DNA of 64,000 nucleotides from Hyphomonadaceae bacterium (GCA_023384105.1 JAHDXR010000010.1:79323-143322), one strand, 5' to 3'. Shown: positions 33,612-43,579, counted from the stretch's first letter. The notes: generated by a model not told the origin, from the letters alone. Numbers and translations: made by a program.

Positions 33612-34502
33612 TCAGCGCGTCGGCGTGGGGGGATCGGTCCGGTAGTCGTAGAAGCCGCGTTGGGTCTTGCGGCCGAGCCAGCCGGCTTCGACATATTTCA
33701 CCAGCAGCGGACAGGGGCGATACTTGGAATCCGCGAGGCCTTCGTACAGCACCTGCATGATCGAAAGACACGTATCGAGGCCGATGAAGTCGGCCAGTTC
33801 GAGCGGCCCCATCGGATGGTGCGCGCCCAGGCGCATCGCCTTGTCGATCGCCTCGACCGACCCCACGCCTTCGTACAGCGTGTAGATCGCCTCGTTGATC
33901 ATCGGCACCAGCACGCGGTTGACGATGAAGGCTGGGAAGTCCTCGGCGTTGGCGATCTGCTTGCCGAGGCTGGTCACGAAGGCGACGGAGGCGTCGTAGG
34001 TTTCCTGGCTGGTGGCGAGGCCGCGGATGATCTCCACCAGCTCCATCACCGGCGCCGGGTTCATGAAGTGGACGCCGATGAACTTGTCGGGACGATCGGT
34101 GGTCGCGGCGAGGCGCGTGATCGAGATCGACGAGGTGTTGGAGGCGAGCAGCGCTTCCGGCTTCAGCACCGCGCGCAGATCGGCGAACACTTTGCGCTTC
34201 GCTTCGTCCTGCTCGACGATCGACTCGATGACGAAGTCGCAGGCGCCGAAATCGGAAAGCGACGCAGCCGGCTTGATACGCTTGAGCGCGGCGTCGGCGT
34301 CGGCCTTGGTGATGAGTTGGCGGCCGACCTGGCGCCTGAGATTCTTGTCGATGGTGCCGATGGCGGCGTCGATGCGGGCGGCGTCCGCGTCGTGCAGCAG
34401 CACGTCGTAACCGGCCAGCGCGCAGACGTGCGCGATGCCATTGCCCATCTGTCCGGCCCCGACGACGCCGACCGTGCGAATTTGAATCATTGTACCAGCC
34501 AT
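33612..34502 (-). CDS. 3-hydroxybutyryl-CoA dehydrogenase
   Basis: 296 residues from ATG 34502 (ATG 34490 also possible). The NAD-binding loop GVVGAGQMGNGIAHV, the catalytic His/Glu context GVHFMNPAPVMELVEIIRG, and the C-terminal domain with HHPMGPLELADFIGLDT are all present. It oxidises 3-hydroxyacyl-CoA in fatty acid, butanoate or PHB metabolism. In relatives this gene follows etfB-etfA directly; here a CPBP protease gene has come between. Confidence 0.94.
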   Translation of the reverse strand: MAGTMIQIRTVGVVGAGQMGNGIAHVCALAGYDVLLHDADAARIDAAIGTIDKNLRRQVGRQLITKADADAALKRIKPAASLSDFGACDFVIESIVEQDEAKRKVFADLRAVLKPEALLASNTSSISITRLAATTDRPDKFIGVHFMNPAPVMELVEIIRGLATSQETYDASVAFVTSLGKQIANAEDFPAFIVNRVLVPMINEAIYTLYEGVGSVEAIDKAMRLGAHHPMGPLELADFIGLDTCLSIMQVLYEGLADSKYRPCPLLVKYVEAGWLGRKTQRGFYDYRTDPPTPTR

Positions 34503-34583
34503 AGGCGCTCAGGCGCTGCTGAAAAGCAAATCTTGTTGCAGTGCAGCATACGCCTGGGCTGGGCAGGCGCAAGGGGGCGCTGC

Positions 34584-35408
34584 TTATTGTGCGTCGCGAG
34601 GCGCTCCGAGACGAAAGCCTGTGACGGCAGCTAGCAGCAGACCGGCCCCGAGCCAAATCCCCGCGTTGATCCACCAAAGCCGGGTCAGGCTCGCGCCATC
34701 AAAGAACTGGAACGCCCAGCCGGCGCCGACCGTGTTCACCATGGCGTGGCAGATGATCGGCGCCAGCACCGATTGAGACACGTTGCGCAGCCAGCCCAAG
34801 ACAAACGCTGCGGCGACTATGCCGATGAGGAAAGGCGCCCAGAGAGCTGGTCCGATCTCGGCGCGGAAAAGCGGGGCGTGCCACGCAGCCCAAATCAGCG
34901 AGAGCACAAGCGCTGCAGCGAACGGGTGGAAGCGCTTCTGGAGCTCCGGCTGCAGGAAGCCGCGCCAGCCTGTCTCTTCGCCGAGTCCGATGAACAGCAG
35001 GATGAACACGAACTGCCCGATCATGTTGGGCCATGTGGCGAGTTGTTCGAGAGTCGGCGTCGGCGCCCCGAGCGCTACGTTTGCTGCGACCGCCGCGCCG
35101 CTCAGCACGATCGGGATGGCGATGGCTGCGAAGAGGGGCCAAAGGCCGCAGCGAAAGCGCACGAATTGCGCAAGCCATTGCTTGATCCGCGACCACCCGC
35201 CTACGAGCCAGCACGTAATGAACGCGGCGGCGAGCGGGCCGAGCGGATTGAGGCCAGTGCTGCCGATCCGGTCGGCGATGCCGAGCAGCCACGAATACCA
35301 GGACAACGGAAAAACGAGCGCGACAAAGGTCGCGATCGGATGACGCGAAAAGAAACCCACCTGCAATGCTCCCGTGGATGATGCTGGCAAGATGCCGGCA
35401 AGCATCAC
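34584..35408 (-). CDS. CPBP-family intramembrane metalloprotease
   Basis: 274 residues with about seven or eight hydrophobic helices. The family motif EETGWRGF (about residues 142-149), the later WHAP and the HAMVN motif supply the usual Glu/His metal ligands of CAAX-protease/bacteriocin-processing (CPBP, ABI) enzymes. Such proteins cleave within membranes, act in bacteriocin immunity or prenyl-protein processing, or are uncharacterised. The start is uncertain; alternatives near residue 17 would begin at the first helix. It sits between etfA and the hydroxyacyl-CoA dehydrogenase. Confidence 0.85.
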   Translation of the reverse strand: MMLAGILPASSTGALQVGFFSRHPIATFVALVFPLSWYSWLLGIADRIGSTGLNPLGPLAAAFITCWLVGGWSRIKQWLAQFVRFRCGLWPLFAAIAIPIVLSGAAVAANVALGAPTPTLEQLATWPNMIGQFVFILLFIGLGEETGWRGFLQPELQKRFHPFAAALVLSLIWAAWHAPLFRAEIGPALWAPFLIGIVAAAFVLGWLRNVSQSVLAPIICHAMVNTVGAGWAFQFFDGASLTRLWWINAGIWLGAGLLLAAVTGFRLGAPRDAQ

Positions 35409-35424
35409 CGTGGATGCATTGAGT

Positions 35425-36369
35425 TCAGAGGCCAGCCTTGGTGAGTTCGTCCATCAATTCTGGGATCGCAGTTTTGTAGTCCGCCACCAGGCCGTAATCG
35501 GCGACTTGGAAGATCGGGGCGTCCTCATCCTTGTTGATGGCGACGATGACCTTCGAGTCCTTCATGCCGGCGAGGTGTTGGATCGCGCCGGAGATGCCGA
35601 CCGCGACGTAAAGCTCCGGGGCGACGACCTTGCCGGTCTGGCCGACCTGGTAGTCGTTCGGGGCGTAGCCGGCGTCGACCGCGGCGCGCGAGGCGCCGAC
35701 GGCGGCGCCGAGCTTGTCCGCCAGCGGTTCGAGCACGCGGTGGAATTCATCGCTTGAACCCAGGGCGCGGCCGCCGGAGACGACGCGCTTGGCCGCCGTG
35801 AGTTCGGGGCGGTCGGATTTGGCCAGCTCTTCGCTGACGAACGCCGACTTGAACGGGCCGCTCGGGGCGGCGACGGTCTCGACAGCGGCGCCGGCGCCTT
35901 CGCCTGCGGCCTTGAAGGCCGTCGGCTGGACGGTGATGACCTTCTTCGGCTGGCTGTCCTGCACCGTGATGATGGCGTTGCCGGCGTAGATCGGGCGCAC
36001 GAACGTGTCGGCGCTTTCGACGCCGATGACGCCGGAGAGCTGCATCACATCGAGCTTGGCGGCGATCCGCGGCGCCGCATTCTTGCCCGTCGTGGTGGCG
36101 GGGAAGAGGACGGCGTCATAGTTCGCCATCAGCGGCGCGATCAGCGCTTCCATCGGCTCGGCGAGCTGCTTGGCCAGCGTCGCCCCGTCGGCGTGCAGCA
36201 CCTTGCGCACGCCTTCGATCTTGGCGGCGGCCTGGGCTGCGGCGGAGGCGTTGGAGCCGGCGACCAGCACATCGACGTCGCCGCCCATCGCCTTGGCGGC
36301 GGTGACGACCTTGTTCGTCGCGTCTTTCAGCGAAGCGTTGTCGTGCTCAGCGATAACCAGAACGGCCAT
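35425..36369 (-). CDS. etfA: electron transfer flavoprotein alpha subunit
   Basis: 314 residues from ATG 36369, whose A is the last base of the etfB stop (TAATG). Domain I ([11 protein letters not shown]...) is followed by the FAD-binding C-terminal part with [43 protein letters not shown] and GAIQHLAGM, all ETF-alpha signatures. With EtfB it carries electrons from acyl-CoA dehydrogenases to the quinone pool via ETF-QO. Confidence 0.96.
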   Translation of the reverse strand: MAVLVIAEHDNASLKDATNKVVTAAKAMGGDVDVLVAGSNASAAAQAAAKIEGVRKVLHADGATLAKQLAEPMEALIAPLMANYDAVLFPATTTGKNAAPRIAAKLDVMQLSGVIGVESADTFVRPIYAGNAIITVQDSQPKKVITVQPTAFKAAGEGAGAAVETVAAPSGPFKSAFVSEELAKSDRPELTAAKRVVSGGRALGSSDEFHRVLEPLADKLGAAVGASRAAVDAGYAPNDYQVGQTGKVVAPELYVAVGISGAIQHLAGMKDSKVIVAINKDEDAPIFQVADYGLVADYKTAIPELMDELTKAGL

Positions 36370-37133
36370 TAGAGGACTCCCGCTTCCTTGAGCTTGCCGA
36401 CGAGTTCGGCGGCGCTTTTCACTTTGACGCCGGCTTGGCGCTTGCCCGGCTCGGCGGTTTTCAGGACCTTGAGGCGCGGCGTGACGTCGACGCCGAAATC
36501 CGTCGGCGCCTTCACGTCGATCGGCTTCTTCTTCGCCTTCATGATGTTCGGCAGCGACGCATAGCGCGGCTCGTTGAGGCGCAGGTCGGTGGTGATGATG
36601 GCCGGCAGATCGACATCGAGCGTCTGCAGGCCGCCGTCGACCTCGCGCGTCACGGTCGCCTTGCCGTCCTGCAGCACGATCCTCGACGCGAACGTCGCTT
36701 GCGGCCAATCGAGCAGGGCGGCGAGCATCTGGCCGGTCTGGCTGGCGTCGTCGTCGATGGCCTGCTTGCCGAGGATGACGATGTCGGGTTTCTCCGCTTC
36801 GACCACGGCTTTGAGGATCTTGGCCACCGCGAGCGGTTCGACTTCGCCGTCGGCCTTCACCAGGATGCCGCGGTCGGCGCCGATCGCGAGCGCGTTGCGC
36901 AGCGTTTCCTGCGCCTGTTCCGGGCCGATCGAAACGGCGACGACTTCCTTGGCCGCGCCGGCTGTATGTCCGCCGCCGCCTTCCTTCATGCGCACGGCTT
37001 CCTCGACCGCGATCTCGCAAAACGGGTTGATCGACATCTTGAGGTTCGAGAGGTCGACCCCAGAGCCGTCCGGCTTCACCCGGACCTTGAGATTGAAATC
37101 GAGCACCCGCTTGACCGGGACGAGGACTTTCAT
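36369..37133 (-). CDS. etfB: electron transfer flavoprotein beta subunit
   Basis: 254 residues from ATG 37133. [14 protein letters not shown], the AMP-binding context [40 protein letters not shown], and the signature near [21 protein letters not shown] are all typical. It starts the etfB-etfA unit. The 173-bp region upstream, shared with the divergent serine hydrolase gene, should hold the promoter, but I see no clear operator. Confidence 0.96.
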   Translation of the reverse strand: MKVLVPVKRVLDFNLKVRVKPDGSGVDLSNLKMSINPFCEIAVEEAVRMKEGGGGHTAGAAKEVVAVSIGPEQAQETLRNALAIGADRGILVKADGEVEPLAVAKILKAVVEAEKPDIVILGKQAIDDDASQTGQMLAALLDWPQATFASRIVLQDGKATVTREVDGGLQTLDVDLPAIITTDLRLNEPRYASLPNIMKAKKKPIDVKAPTDFGVDVTPRLKVLKTAEPGKRQAGVKVKSAAELVGKLKEAGVL

Positions 37134-37306
37134 CGTTGAAATCCTTGAGGATTGGCGGCGTGTCGCCACGCCTTGTTCGCACGCGCACATAAAGCCCGTA
37201 AGAAATGGCCCGTCAATGCGACTATCGAGACAGAACGCCGTCCGGCATCCGTTCCAGGCGCGGTCGGCATCCCAATGCGTGACAACCGCTAATAAGGGGA
37301 CCCAAC

Positions 37307-38737
37307 ATGATCACTGCCAGACGCCCGCTGCTGTTGGGCGCCGCTGCGGCAAGCCTGACGGTCGGCGACGCCTTCGCCCAGACCGCCGCGGATTTCATGG
37401 GCGAGTGGTTCGGCGCGCTCGATCTGGGTTCGCAGCGTCTGCGGCTCCGGCTCGTTGTCGCCGAGGGGCCGAACTCCACGCTCTACAGCATCGACCAGGG
37501 CAATGTGGCGATCCCCGTCGGCGAAACGCGGATCGACGGCGATCGGCTTTCGCTGGCGCTGCCGGTGATCGAGGCGAGTTTCCGGGGCCGTCTGAGCGGC
37601 GGCCGCATCGAAGGCGAATTCACCCAGCGGGGCACGCTGCCTCTGGTGTTCGCGCGCGAGGCGGAGACACGGCAAGCGCCGCCGCGAGAAACGCTCACGC
37701 AAGAGCGGCTCGCGGCGCTGCGGGCGCAGTGCGGCGCGCCAGCCTTCGCGGCCGCTGCTGCAAGGCGCGGCGGCCGCTCCCTCGCTTTGGTCGACGGCGT
37801 TCGCGCCATCGGGCGACCGGAACGCGCGACCATGTCGGACAAGTGGCATCTGGGCTCGATCACCAAGTCGATGACGGCGACGCTGGTCGCGCGCGCGGTC
37901 GAAGCCGGGCGCGTGCGGTGGACCGATACGGTCGGCGCCGTGCTCGGCGCGGCCATCCCCGAGATGCGCGCAGAATATCGCGACATCAGCTTCCGGCATC
38001 TGCTCAGCCATCGCTCCGGCCTGCCGGCGAACATCGAGCTTGGACAATTGCTGGCGTTTCCGCGCGAGAGCGCGGACGCGCGCCAGGACCGCATCGCCTA
38101 CGCGCGGCTCGGCCTGCAGCAGCAGCCGGCCGGCGCGAAGGAGGAGCACTTCGAGTATTCCAACACCGGCTACGTCATCGCCGGCGCGATGCTGGAAGCG
38201 AAGCTCGGCGCGCCGTGGGAAGAGCTGATTCAAAGGCGCGTGTTCGATCCGCTCCGCATGACCGGTGCCGGCCAAGGCGCGCCCGGCGCGCCGGGCGCCT
38301 ACGATCAGCCGGTGGGGCACGCCTTGGGTCCGGCGACGGTGACGGACGGCCAGGCGACGGCTTCGCTTGCGCCCCATCCGCCGGGCGCGCCGATCACCGA
38401 CAATCCCGCCGTGCTAGGGCCGGCGGGCCGCGTGCACGCCTCGTTTGAAGACGTGTTCAAGTATCTCGCCGCGCATCGCGACCGCACGTCGTTCCTGCGC
38501 CGTGAGAGCTGGGACGCGCTGCATACGCCGCCGTTCGGCGGGCCGTACGCGATGGGATGGTCCGAGCGCGAAGGCATGCTCTGGCACAACGGCTCGAACA
38601 CGCTCTGGTACGCCGAAGTGATGTTCGACCGCACGCGCGGCATTATCGCCGCAGCCGCCGTCAATGACGGCCGGGTCGGCGAAGTCGCCCAGCCGGTCGG
38701 CGCGGCGCTGGTCGGCGCGGCGCAAGCGGTGGCGTGA
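37307..38737 (+). CDS. secreted serine beta-lactamase-like hydrolase (class C/esterase type)
   Basis: 476 residues with an N-terminal signal ending near DAFAQ. After an accessory beta domain (about 26-115) comes the penicillin-binding fold: SITK (catalytic Ser and Lys in HLGSITKSM), YSN in [12 protein letters not shown], and HNGSNT as the third motif. Family members are carboxypeptidases, esterases or beta-lactamases; the substrate cannot be told. A good ribosome site (AAGGGGA) precedes ATG 37307. Divergent from etfB. Confidence 0.9.
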   Translation: MITARRPLLLGAAAASLTVGDAFAQTAADFMGEWFGALDLGSQRLRLRLVVAEGPNSTLYSIDQGNVAIPVGETRIDGDRLSLALPVIEASFRGRLSGGRIEGEFTQRGTLPLVFAREAETRQAPPRETLTQERLAALRAQCGAPAFAAAAARRGGRSLALVDGVRAIGRPERATMSDKWHLGSITKSMTATLVARAVEAGRVRWTDTVGAVLGAAIPEMRAEYRDISFRHLLSHRSGLPANIELGQLLAFPRESADARQDRIAYARLGLQQQPAGAKEEHFEYSNTGYVIAGAMLEAKLGAPWEELIQRRVFDPLRMTGAGQGAPGAPGAYDQPVGHALGPATVTDGQATASLAPHPPGAPITDNPAVLGPAGRVHASFEDVFKYLAAHRDRTSFLRRESWDALHTPPFGGPYAMGWSEREGMLWHNGSNTLWYAEVMFDRTRGIIAAAAVNDGRVGEVAQPVGAALVGAAQAVA

Positions 38738-38743
38738 GCTCGG

Positions 38744-39067
38744 CTACGAGTCGTCGTTGGCGAGGTGAGCCGCGAAATCCATGCTGGCGTGAAGGATGCG
38801 GACGACGTCGAGCACGTCGTCGTCCGCGAGATAGAAGATGACATGGCTGCCGCAGACGCGTCTGAGAAAGGGCGCCTGCGCGTCTCTTAGACGCCGCCCG
38901 ATTTCAGGCCGTTCCCGCACGCGTTCCAGTTCGGCTCTGAGGGCGGCGACATAACGGTCCGCTTGCTGACGCGACCATTGCCGCCGCGTGTACGTGTAGA
39001 TGCCCGCCAGATCGCGCCGCGCCGCGGGACGGAGGCGCAGCTCACGCGTCGCGATCGGCTTCGGCAT
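38744..39067 (-). CDS. parE: ParE/RelE-family toxin
   Basis: 107 residues. [22 protein letters not shown] is the typical N-terminal helix pair of ParE, and [32 protein letters not shown] strands follow (charged Arg patch, central Tyr/Phe). ParE toxins inhibit gyrase; RelE relatives cut mRNA. It overlaps the antitoxin gene by 26 bp. Confidence 0.88.
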   Translation of the reverse strand: MPKPIATRELRLRPAARRDLAGIYTYTRRQWSRQQADRYVAALRAELERVRERPEIGRRLRDAQAPFLRRVCGSHVIFYLADDDVLDVVRILHASMDFAAHLANDDS

Positions 39068-39293
39068 GCATTTCTTTCATGAACCCGTCGAAATCGAAGG
39101 GCTGAGGTTCGCCGCTGTCCAAACCTTCCTGCAGCGCTTCGCGCAGCCGCTGCAGCTTCGTTTCGTTTTCTTCGAGCAGCCGCAAGCCGGCGCGGATCAC
39201 GTCGCTGGCGGACGCGTAGCGGCCGGTCGCCACCTGCTGCTCGATGAAGCCGTTGAAGTGATCCCCAAGCGAAACCGAGGTGTTCTTGCTCAT
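39042..39293 (-). CDS. parD: ParD-family antitoxin
   Basis: 83 residues. The ribbon-helix-helix start [20 protein letters not shown] is followed by [21 protein letters not shown], the ParD/CopG signature. The C-terminal acidic tail should wrap the toxin. An operator-like palindrome and a sigma-70-like promoter lie directly upstream, with predicted transcription start at or near the ATG, consistent with autoregulation by ParD(E). Confidence 0.9.
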   Translation of the reverse strand: MSKNTSVSLGDHFNGFIEQQVATGRYASASDVIRAGLRLLEENETKLQRLREALQEGLDSGEPQPFDFDGFMKEMHAEADRDA

Positions 39294-39298
39294 ATTAG

Positions 39299-39328
39299 CA
39301 AAATACCAAAAATTGGTACTAGGTGCAA
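39299..39328 (-). promoter_or_regulatory. parDE promoter with palindromic operator
   Basis: On the minus strand, TTGCAC (39328-39323) and TATTTT (39305-39300) are 17 bp apart, a good sigma-70-like pair. The perfect palindrome TACCAA-AAA-TTGGTA (39304-39318) covers the spacer and touches the -10 box, as expected for an autorepressor site. Six bases separate the -10 from the ATG, suggesting a leaderless transcript. Confidence 0.7.
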
Positions 39329-39329
39329 C

Positions 39330-40166
39330 TCATGTCCGCCGGAACGGATCGGCCGGGTACGCGCCGAGCACTTTGAGCGATGCCGAGAAGAAGGCCAGCT
39401 CTTCGAAGGCGAGCTTTACGTTGCGCTCGTCGGGATGGCCCTCGACCTCGCAGAAGAACATGGCCGCGGCGAAGGCGCCGCCTTCGATATAGCTCTCGAG
39501 CTTGGTCATGTTCACGCCGTTGGTGGCGAAGCCGCCGAGCGCCTTGTAGAGCGCGGCCGGCACGTTGCGGACGCGGAAGACGAAGCTGGTCATGCATGGG
39601 CCGGCGCCGAGGGCGAGGTTCTGCGGCTCGCGGGAGAAGACCAGGAAGCGCGTGGTGTTGTGCGGCGCGTCGGCCAGATCGGCCCGCAGCACTTGGAGGC
39701 CGTGAATTTCGCCGGCGAGCGCGGAGGCGAGCGCGCCGACCTTGGGATCGCCGATTTCGGCGATCTCGCGCGCGGCGCCGGCGGTGTCGGCGGTCTTCAC
39801 CGCGACGACGCCAAGCTCGCGCAGCTGCTTGCGGCATTGGCCGAGCGCCTGCGGATGCGAGCGGACATGGGTGAGGCCTTCGAGCGTCGCGTCCTTCAGC
39901 CCGAGCAGCTGGTGCTTGATCGGCACGAAGCGCTCGCCGACGATGTAGAGGCCGCTTTCGGGAATGAGCGTATGCACGTCGGCGACGCGGCCGGCGACCG
40001 AGTTCTCGACCGGGATCATCGCATAGCGCGCCTGGCCTTCGCTCACGGCGGCGAACGCGTCCTCGAAGCTGGCGCAGGGCAGCGGCTGGAGGTCGGGATA
40101 GGCTTCGCGCGCGGCGATGTGCGAGTTCGCCCCGGGTTCGCCTTGGAAGGAGATATAGTCAGTCAT
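39330..40166 (-). CDS. pheA: prephenate dehydratase
   Basis: 278 residues from ATG 40166. The catalytic domain begins ISFQGEPGANSHIAARE, with PVENSVAGRVADVH and the Thr-Arg-Phe catalytic triplet in HNTTRFLVFS. The C-terminal ACT regulatory domain (about 195-270) includes TKLESY and FFCEVEGHPDE for phenylalanine feedback control. It makes phenylpyruvate from prephenate. A monofunctional enzyme: no mutase domain, that activity being encoded at 16752. Confidence 0.95.
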   Translation of the reverse strand: MTDYISFQGEPGANSHIAAREAYPDLQPLPCASFEDAFAAVSEGQARYAMIPVENSVAGRVADVHTLIPESGLYIVGERFVPIKHQLLGLKDATLEGLTHVRSHPQALGQCRKQLRELGVVAVKTADTAGAAREIAEIGDPKVGALASALAGEIHGLQVLRADLADAPHNTTRFLVFSREPQNLALGAGPCMTSFVFRVRNVPAALYKALGGFATNGVNMTKLESYIEGGAFAAAMFFCEVEGHPDERNVKLAFEELAFFSASLKVLGAYPADPFRRT

Positions 40167-40243
40167 GCCGGCGGCGAGCGTTAGCGCATGGACCGCGGCT
40201 GCGGTAGAGGCGTTAGCGCAATGGGCGTGGCGCAAAGTGTCGA

Positions 40244-40365
40244 AAGCGCCCTATGGACCGCCGGCGCCCCGCCGGCAGGGCGCGACAGCTGCCGACCGGC
40301 GTTGACGTTTGTTCGATCGGGCGCATGCCGGCGGGGCGCCGGCGGTCCATAGGCGCGGCGCTTCA
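40244..40365. repeat. repeat A pair between pheA and the histidine kinase gene
   Basis: AAAGCGCCC opens at 40244. Forward A (40251-40280) and reverse A (40321-40352) flank an interior beginning GCGCGACAGCTGCCGACC that resembles the one at 14725-14775. The right end GCGCGGCGCTTCA contains the TGA stop of the histidine kinase (complement 40363-40365). The element lies within a same-strand gene pair, not between convergent genes. Confidence 0.75.
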
Positions 40366-42717
40366 GGCGCTCAGCTTCATTTCCAGCGTCCGCGGCTGGG
40401 GACGGATGCGGGCCAGGCGCAGCGCCGCGGCGCACAGCATGTCGCGCGTCGCCGGCTTCACCAGGTGCTCGGCCGCGCCCAGCTCGATCGAGCGGCGGCG
40501 GTCTTCCTCGATCGACAGCACGAGGATCGGCGCGCCCTGCGTTTCCGGATCGAGCCCGAGATCGGAGATCACGCTCCAGCCGTCGCGGTCGGGCAGGTTG
40601 ATGTCGAGGATGACGAGCGAGGGCTTGAGCGTGCGCGCAAGCTCAAGCCCCGCATTGGCCGTGCGCGCGCCCTGCACGGCGAAGCCGACCTGGGTGAGCG
40701 CGCGCACGGCGAGATCGCGGGCGCTGGCCTCGTCGTCGATGACCAGCGCAAGCGGGGCGTCCTCGTCGCCGTGCCGCTCGAACACGTCCCGTTCGCCGCT
40801 GGCGCCGAAGCCTTTGTAGAATTGCGGAATCCAGAGCGTGAAGGTCGCGCCCTTGCCAAGCTCGCTTTCGACGCTCACCTCGCCGCCCATCATCTGCGCC
40901 ATCCGGCGCGTGATCATGAGGCCGAGGCCGGTGCCGCCGAATTCGCGCGCGGTGCTGGCGCTGGCCTGCTCGAACGCCTGGAACAGGCGGCCCGTCTGCT
41001 CTTCGCTGAGGCCGATGCCGGTGTCGGCGACGCTGAACACGAGCCGCGCCTCGCCGTCTTCCTCGACCCGGCGCATGCTGAGCCGCACCTCGCCCTGCTT
41101 GGTGAATTTGCAGGCGTTGGAGAGCAGGTTGAGCAGGCACTGGCGCAGCTTCTGCGTGTCGATGTAGGACTCGGCGATCTCTTCGATTTCCGCCGTCAGC
41201 GTGTTGCGGTTCTTGCCGGCGAGCGGCTTGGTCGTGGCGATCGCTTCGGCGACGATCGCGCGCGGATCGGCCGGCGCGGCGATCACGTCCATGCGGCCGG
41301 CTTCGATCTTCGACAGGTCGAGAATGTCGTTGATCACGGCGAGCAGGTGGCGCGCGGCCATGTTGATGCGTTCCAGGTCCGCGGTGGAGGCGGCGTCGCC
41401 GCGATCCTCTGCGTCCTCGGCGAGAATCTCGGCGTAGCCGATGATGGCGTTGAGCGGCGTGCGCAGCTCATGGCTCATATTGGCGACGAATTGCGACTTG
41501 GCGCGGTTGGCGGTTTCCGCGGCGATGCGGGCGGCGTCGGCGCTGATGCGGGCTTCGGCGGCGTCGCGCAGAACCGCCAGCGCGCGGGCCATGTCGCCGA
41601 TTTCGTCGCCGCGCGCGAGCGCCGGAATCTCGGAATCGTAATTGCCGTCGGCGATGGCGCGGATCGAGGCGGACAGCGAGTCGATCGGCTGCACCAGGCC
41701 CACGCGCAGCAGCGCGACGACAGAGCCGAGAACGACGAGGAAGAGCAGCGCCGCCAGCAGCAGCGTGCCGGTGCGTTCGTTGGCGAGGCGGTCGATCCGC
41801 GCCACGAGCATGTCGTCGAGCCTGTTCGAGACGCGGCCCGAGAGATCGGCGAGGGCGAGTTGGGCGCCGGCTTCCCTGGCGATCAGCTCGGCCATGTTCA
41901 CGCGGCCGCGGTTGAGCGCCTGTTCGACATAGGCGCGGTACGAGGCGAGATTGGTGATCGCCGCATAGGACGGCGGACCGAGCGAGGCGGCGAGGCGTTC
42001 GTTGCCGGCGCTTTCGGTCATGCGGTCGATGGCTTCGCTCAGCGAGGCGGTGGCGCGCTCGAGCACGGCCAGTTCCTGCAGCATCTGCGTGCGCTCGCCT
42101 TCGCCGATGCGGCGGTCGGCGAACACGTCGTCGGCCAGCGCCGCGAGATCGCGCGCCTGCTGCGCCAGCACCGGCGCGCGGTCCATCACGATGGCGGCGG
42201 CGAGATGGCTGGCGCGTTCGGCGTCGCGCACCAGATTGGCGCGGTCGCCGACCTGGTGGGCGAGATCGTAAAGCGCCATCGCCGCCGCGCCGGCGGCGGT
42301 TTTGCGCGCGCGTTCGTTGGTCAGCGCCACGCGCATGGCGGTGATGGCGCGCTCCGAAAGGTCGGCCGTCTCCAGGCCTTCGCCGTAGCGGCGCTCGGCC
42401 AGGCGCAGCGCGCGGATCGCGGGGGAGATGTTGTCGATGCCGTCGTGGCCGAGATCCTGCGCGCGCGACTGCATGTTGAGCAGCGCATGCGCTTCGTTGA
42501 TGACGCGCAGATAGGCCGCGCCGTCGCGTTCCACCAGGGTCATGTCGACGCTGCGCTGCTGCTCGTCGGCGAGCTTGCCGGCGACGAAGCCGAGCGGGAT
42601 CAGGAACAGCGCGAAAGCGACAGCCAGTTTCTGGCTGGTGGACGCGGTCTGTGCGACGCTCCACGCGCTCCGGCGCGTGTTGGCGATGCCCCGCGCAAAA
42701 GTTTCCTTCGCGTTCAT
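40363..42717 (-). CDS. membrane hybrid sensor histidine kinase with C-terminal receiver
   Basis: 784 residues from ATG 42717 (GGGGAGAG ribosome site). A first transmembrane helix (about 32-52), a long helical periplasmic sensor (55-310), a second helix (about 312-335), HAMP (335-385), dimerisation/phosphoacceptor segment MSHELRTPLNAIIGY with His416, ATPase N/G boxes (LLNLLSNACKFT, DTGIGLS, GGTGLGLMI), and a receiver domain with Asp705 in LDINLPDRDGW. The signal and output are unknown; no response regulator gene is adjacent. It separates kdsB from pheA, which are neighbours in some relatives. Confidence 0.93.
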   Translation of the reverse strand: MNAKETFARGIANTRRSAWSVAQTASTSQKLAVAFALFLIPLGFVAGKLADEQQRSVDMTLVERDGAAYLRVINEAHALLNMQSRAQDLGHDGIDNISPAIRALRLAERRYGEGLETADLSERAITAMRVALTNERARKTAAGAAAMALYDLAHQVGDRANLVRDAERASHLAAAIVMDRAPVLAQQARDLAALADDVFADRRIGEGERTQMLQELAVLERATASLSEAIDRMTESAGNERLAASLGPPSYAAITNLASYRAYVEQALNRGRVNMAELIAREAGAQLALADLSGRVSNRLDDMLVARIDRLANERTGTLLLAALLFLVVLGSVVALLRVGLVQPIDSLSASIRAIADGNYDSEIPALARGDEIGDMARALAVLRDAAEARISADAARIAAETANRAKSQFVANMSHELRTPLNAIIGYAEILAEDAEDRGDAASTADLERINMAARHLLAVINDILDLSKIEAGRMDVIAAPADPRAIVAEAIATTKPLAGKNRNTLTAEIEEIAESYIDTQKLRQCLLNLLSNACKFTKQGEVRLSMRRVEEDGEARLVFSVADTGIGLSEEQTGRLFQAFEQASASTAREFGGTGLGLMITRRMAQMMGGEVSVESELGKGATFTLWIPQFYKGFGASGERDVFERHGDEDAPLALVIDDEASARDLAVRALTQVGFAVQGARTANAGLELARTLKPSLVILDINLPDRDGWSVISDLGLDPETQGAPILVLSIEEDRRRSIELGAAEHLVKPATRDMLCAAALRLARIRPQPRTLEMKLSA

Positions 42718-42841
42718 TTCTCTCCCCGGCGCGCGCTGGCGCGAGCGCATAAAGCGCACCGAGGTGATAACGAGCGCTAAAGGAGCGGCGCGAAAAACGA
42801 AGCCAAATATTGGCAAATCGCAAATGGCGCTGCGCCGGCGC

Positions 42842-43579
42842 TTAACGCGCGCTTACGTCTGCTCGGCGCGCGGCGAGAACCGCGCGCGCGGCCTCCAGAT
42901 CGGGCGGACTGTCGACGCCCTTGGGGAAGTCTGTGATCGCATCGGCGACGATGGTCATGCCCATTTCGAGCGCGCGCATCTGTTCGAGCTTCTCGCGCAG
43001 TTCGAGCGGCGAGGGCGGCGCGGCGACGAAGCGCGCCAGCGCGTCGCGGCGATAGACGTAGACGCCGACATGGCGTTCGATCGGGCCTTCGCCCCATGGC
43101 GCGGGCGCGCGGGTGAAAGCCAGGCAGCGGCCGTCCTGGGCCCGAATGGCCTTGACGATGTTCGGATTGGCGCGTTCGGCCTCGTCGTTCGACGGCGAAA
43201 CGAGCGTTGCGATGTCGGCGCCGGGTCTGAGCGCGGCCACGGCGCGGGCGATGTCGGCGGGCGCCATGGTCGGCATGTCGCCCTGCAGATTGACGGCGAC
43301 GTCGAAACGGCGGGCGGGGTCGAACGCCTCCAGCGCGGCGTGGACGCGGTCGGAGCCGGAGGGGAGTTCGGGGTCGGTCAGCGTCACATGGGCGCCGGCG
43401 CGCAGCGCCGCTTCGGCCACCTCTTCCTCGGCGGCGGCCACCAGGACAGGGCCGACGCCGGCGGCGCGGGCGAGGTCCGCCACCCAGGCGATCATCGGCC
43501 GCCCGTGGATATCGGCGAGCGGCTTGCCGGGCAGGCGCGTGGAGGCCATGCGGGCCGGAATGACGATGACCGGGTTCAT
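42842..43579 (-). CDS. kdsB: 3-deoxy-manno-octulosonate cytidylyltransferase
   Basis: 245 residues from ATG 43579 with a GAGGG ribosome site. The CTP-binding loop IPARMASTRLPGKPLADI, followed by PSGSDRVHAALEAFD, VNLQGDMPTM and HVGVYVYRRDAL, identifies KdsB, which makes CMP-Kdo for lipopolysaccharide inner core. Divergent from the cytochrome c gene, an arrangement common in alphaproteobacteria. Confidence 0.95.
   Translation of the reverse strand: MNPVIVIPARMASTRLPGKPLADIHGRPMIAWVADLARAAGVGPVLVAAAEEEVAEAALRAGAHVTLTDPELPSGSDRVHAALEAFDPARRFDVAVNLQGDMPTMAPADIARAVAALRPGADIATLVSPSNDEAERANPNIVKAIRAQDGRCLAFTRAPAPWGEGPIERHVGVYVYRRDALARFVAAPPSPLELREKLEQMRALEMGMTIVADAITDFPKGVDSPPDLEAARAVLAARRADVSAR

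Noticed and set aside
40363..43579. Histidine kinase plus toxin-antitoxin cluster as a defence island
   Set aside because: The toxin-antitoxin pairs are scattered and flanked by housekeeping genes. No restriction, retron, Abi or nuclease-helicase genes are nearby.
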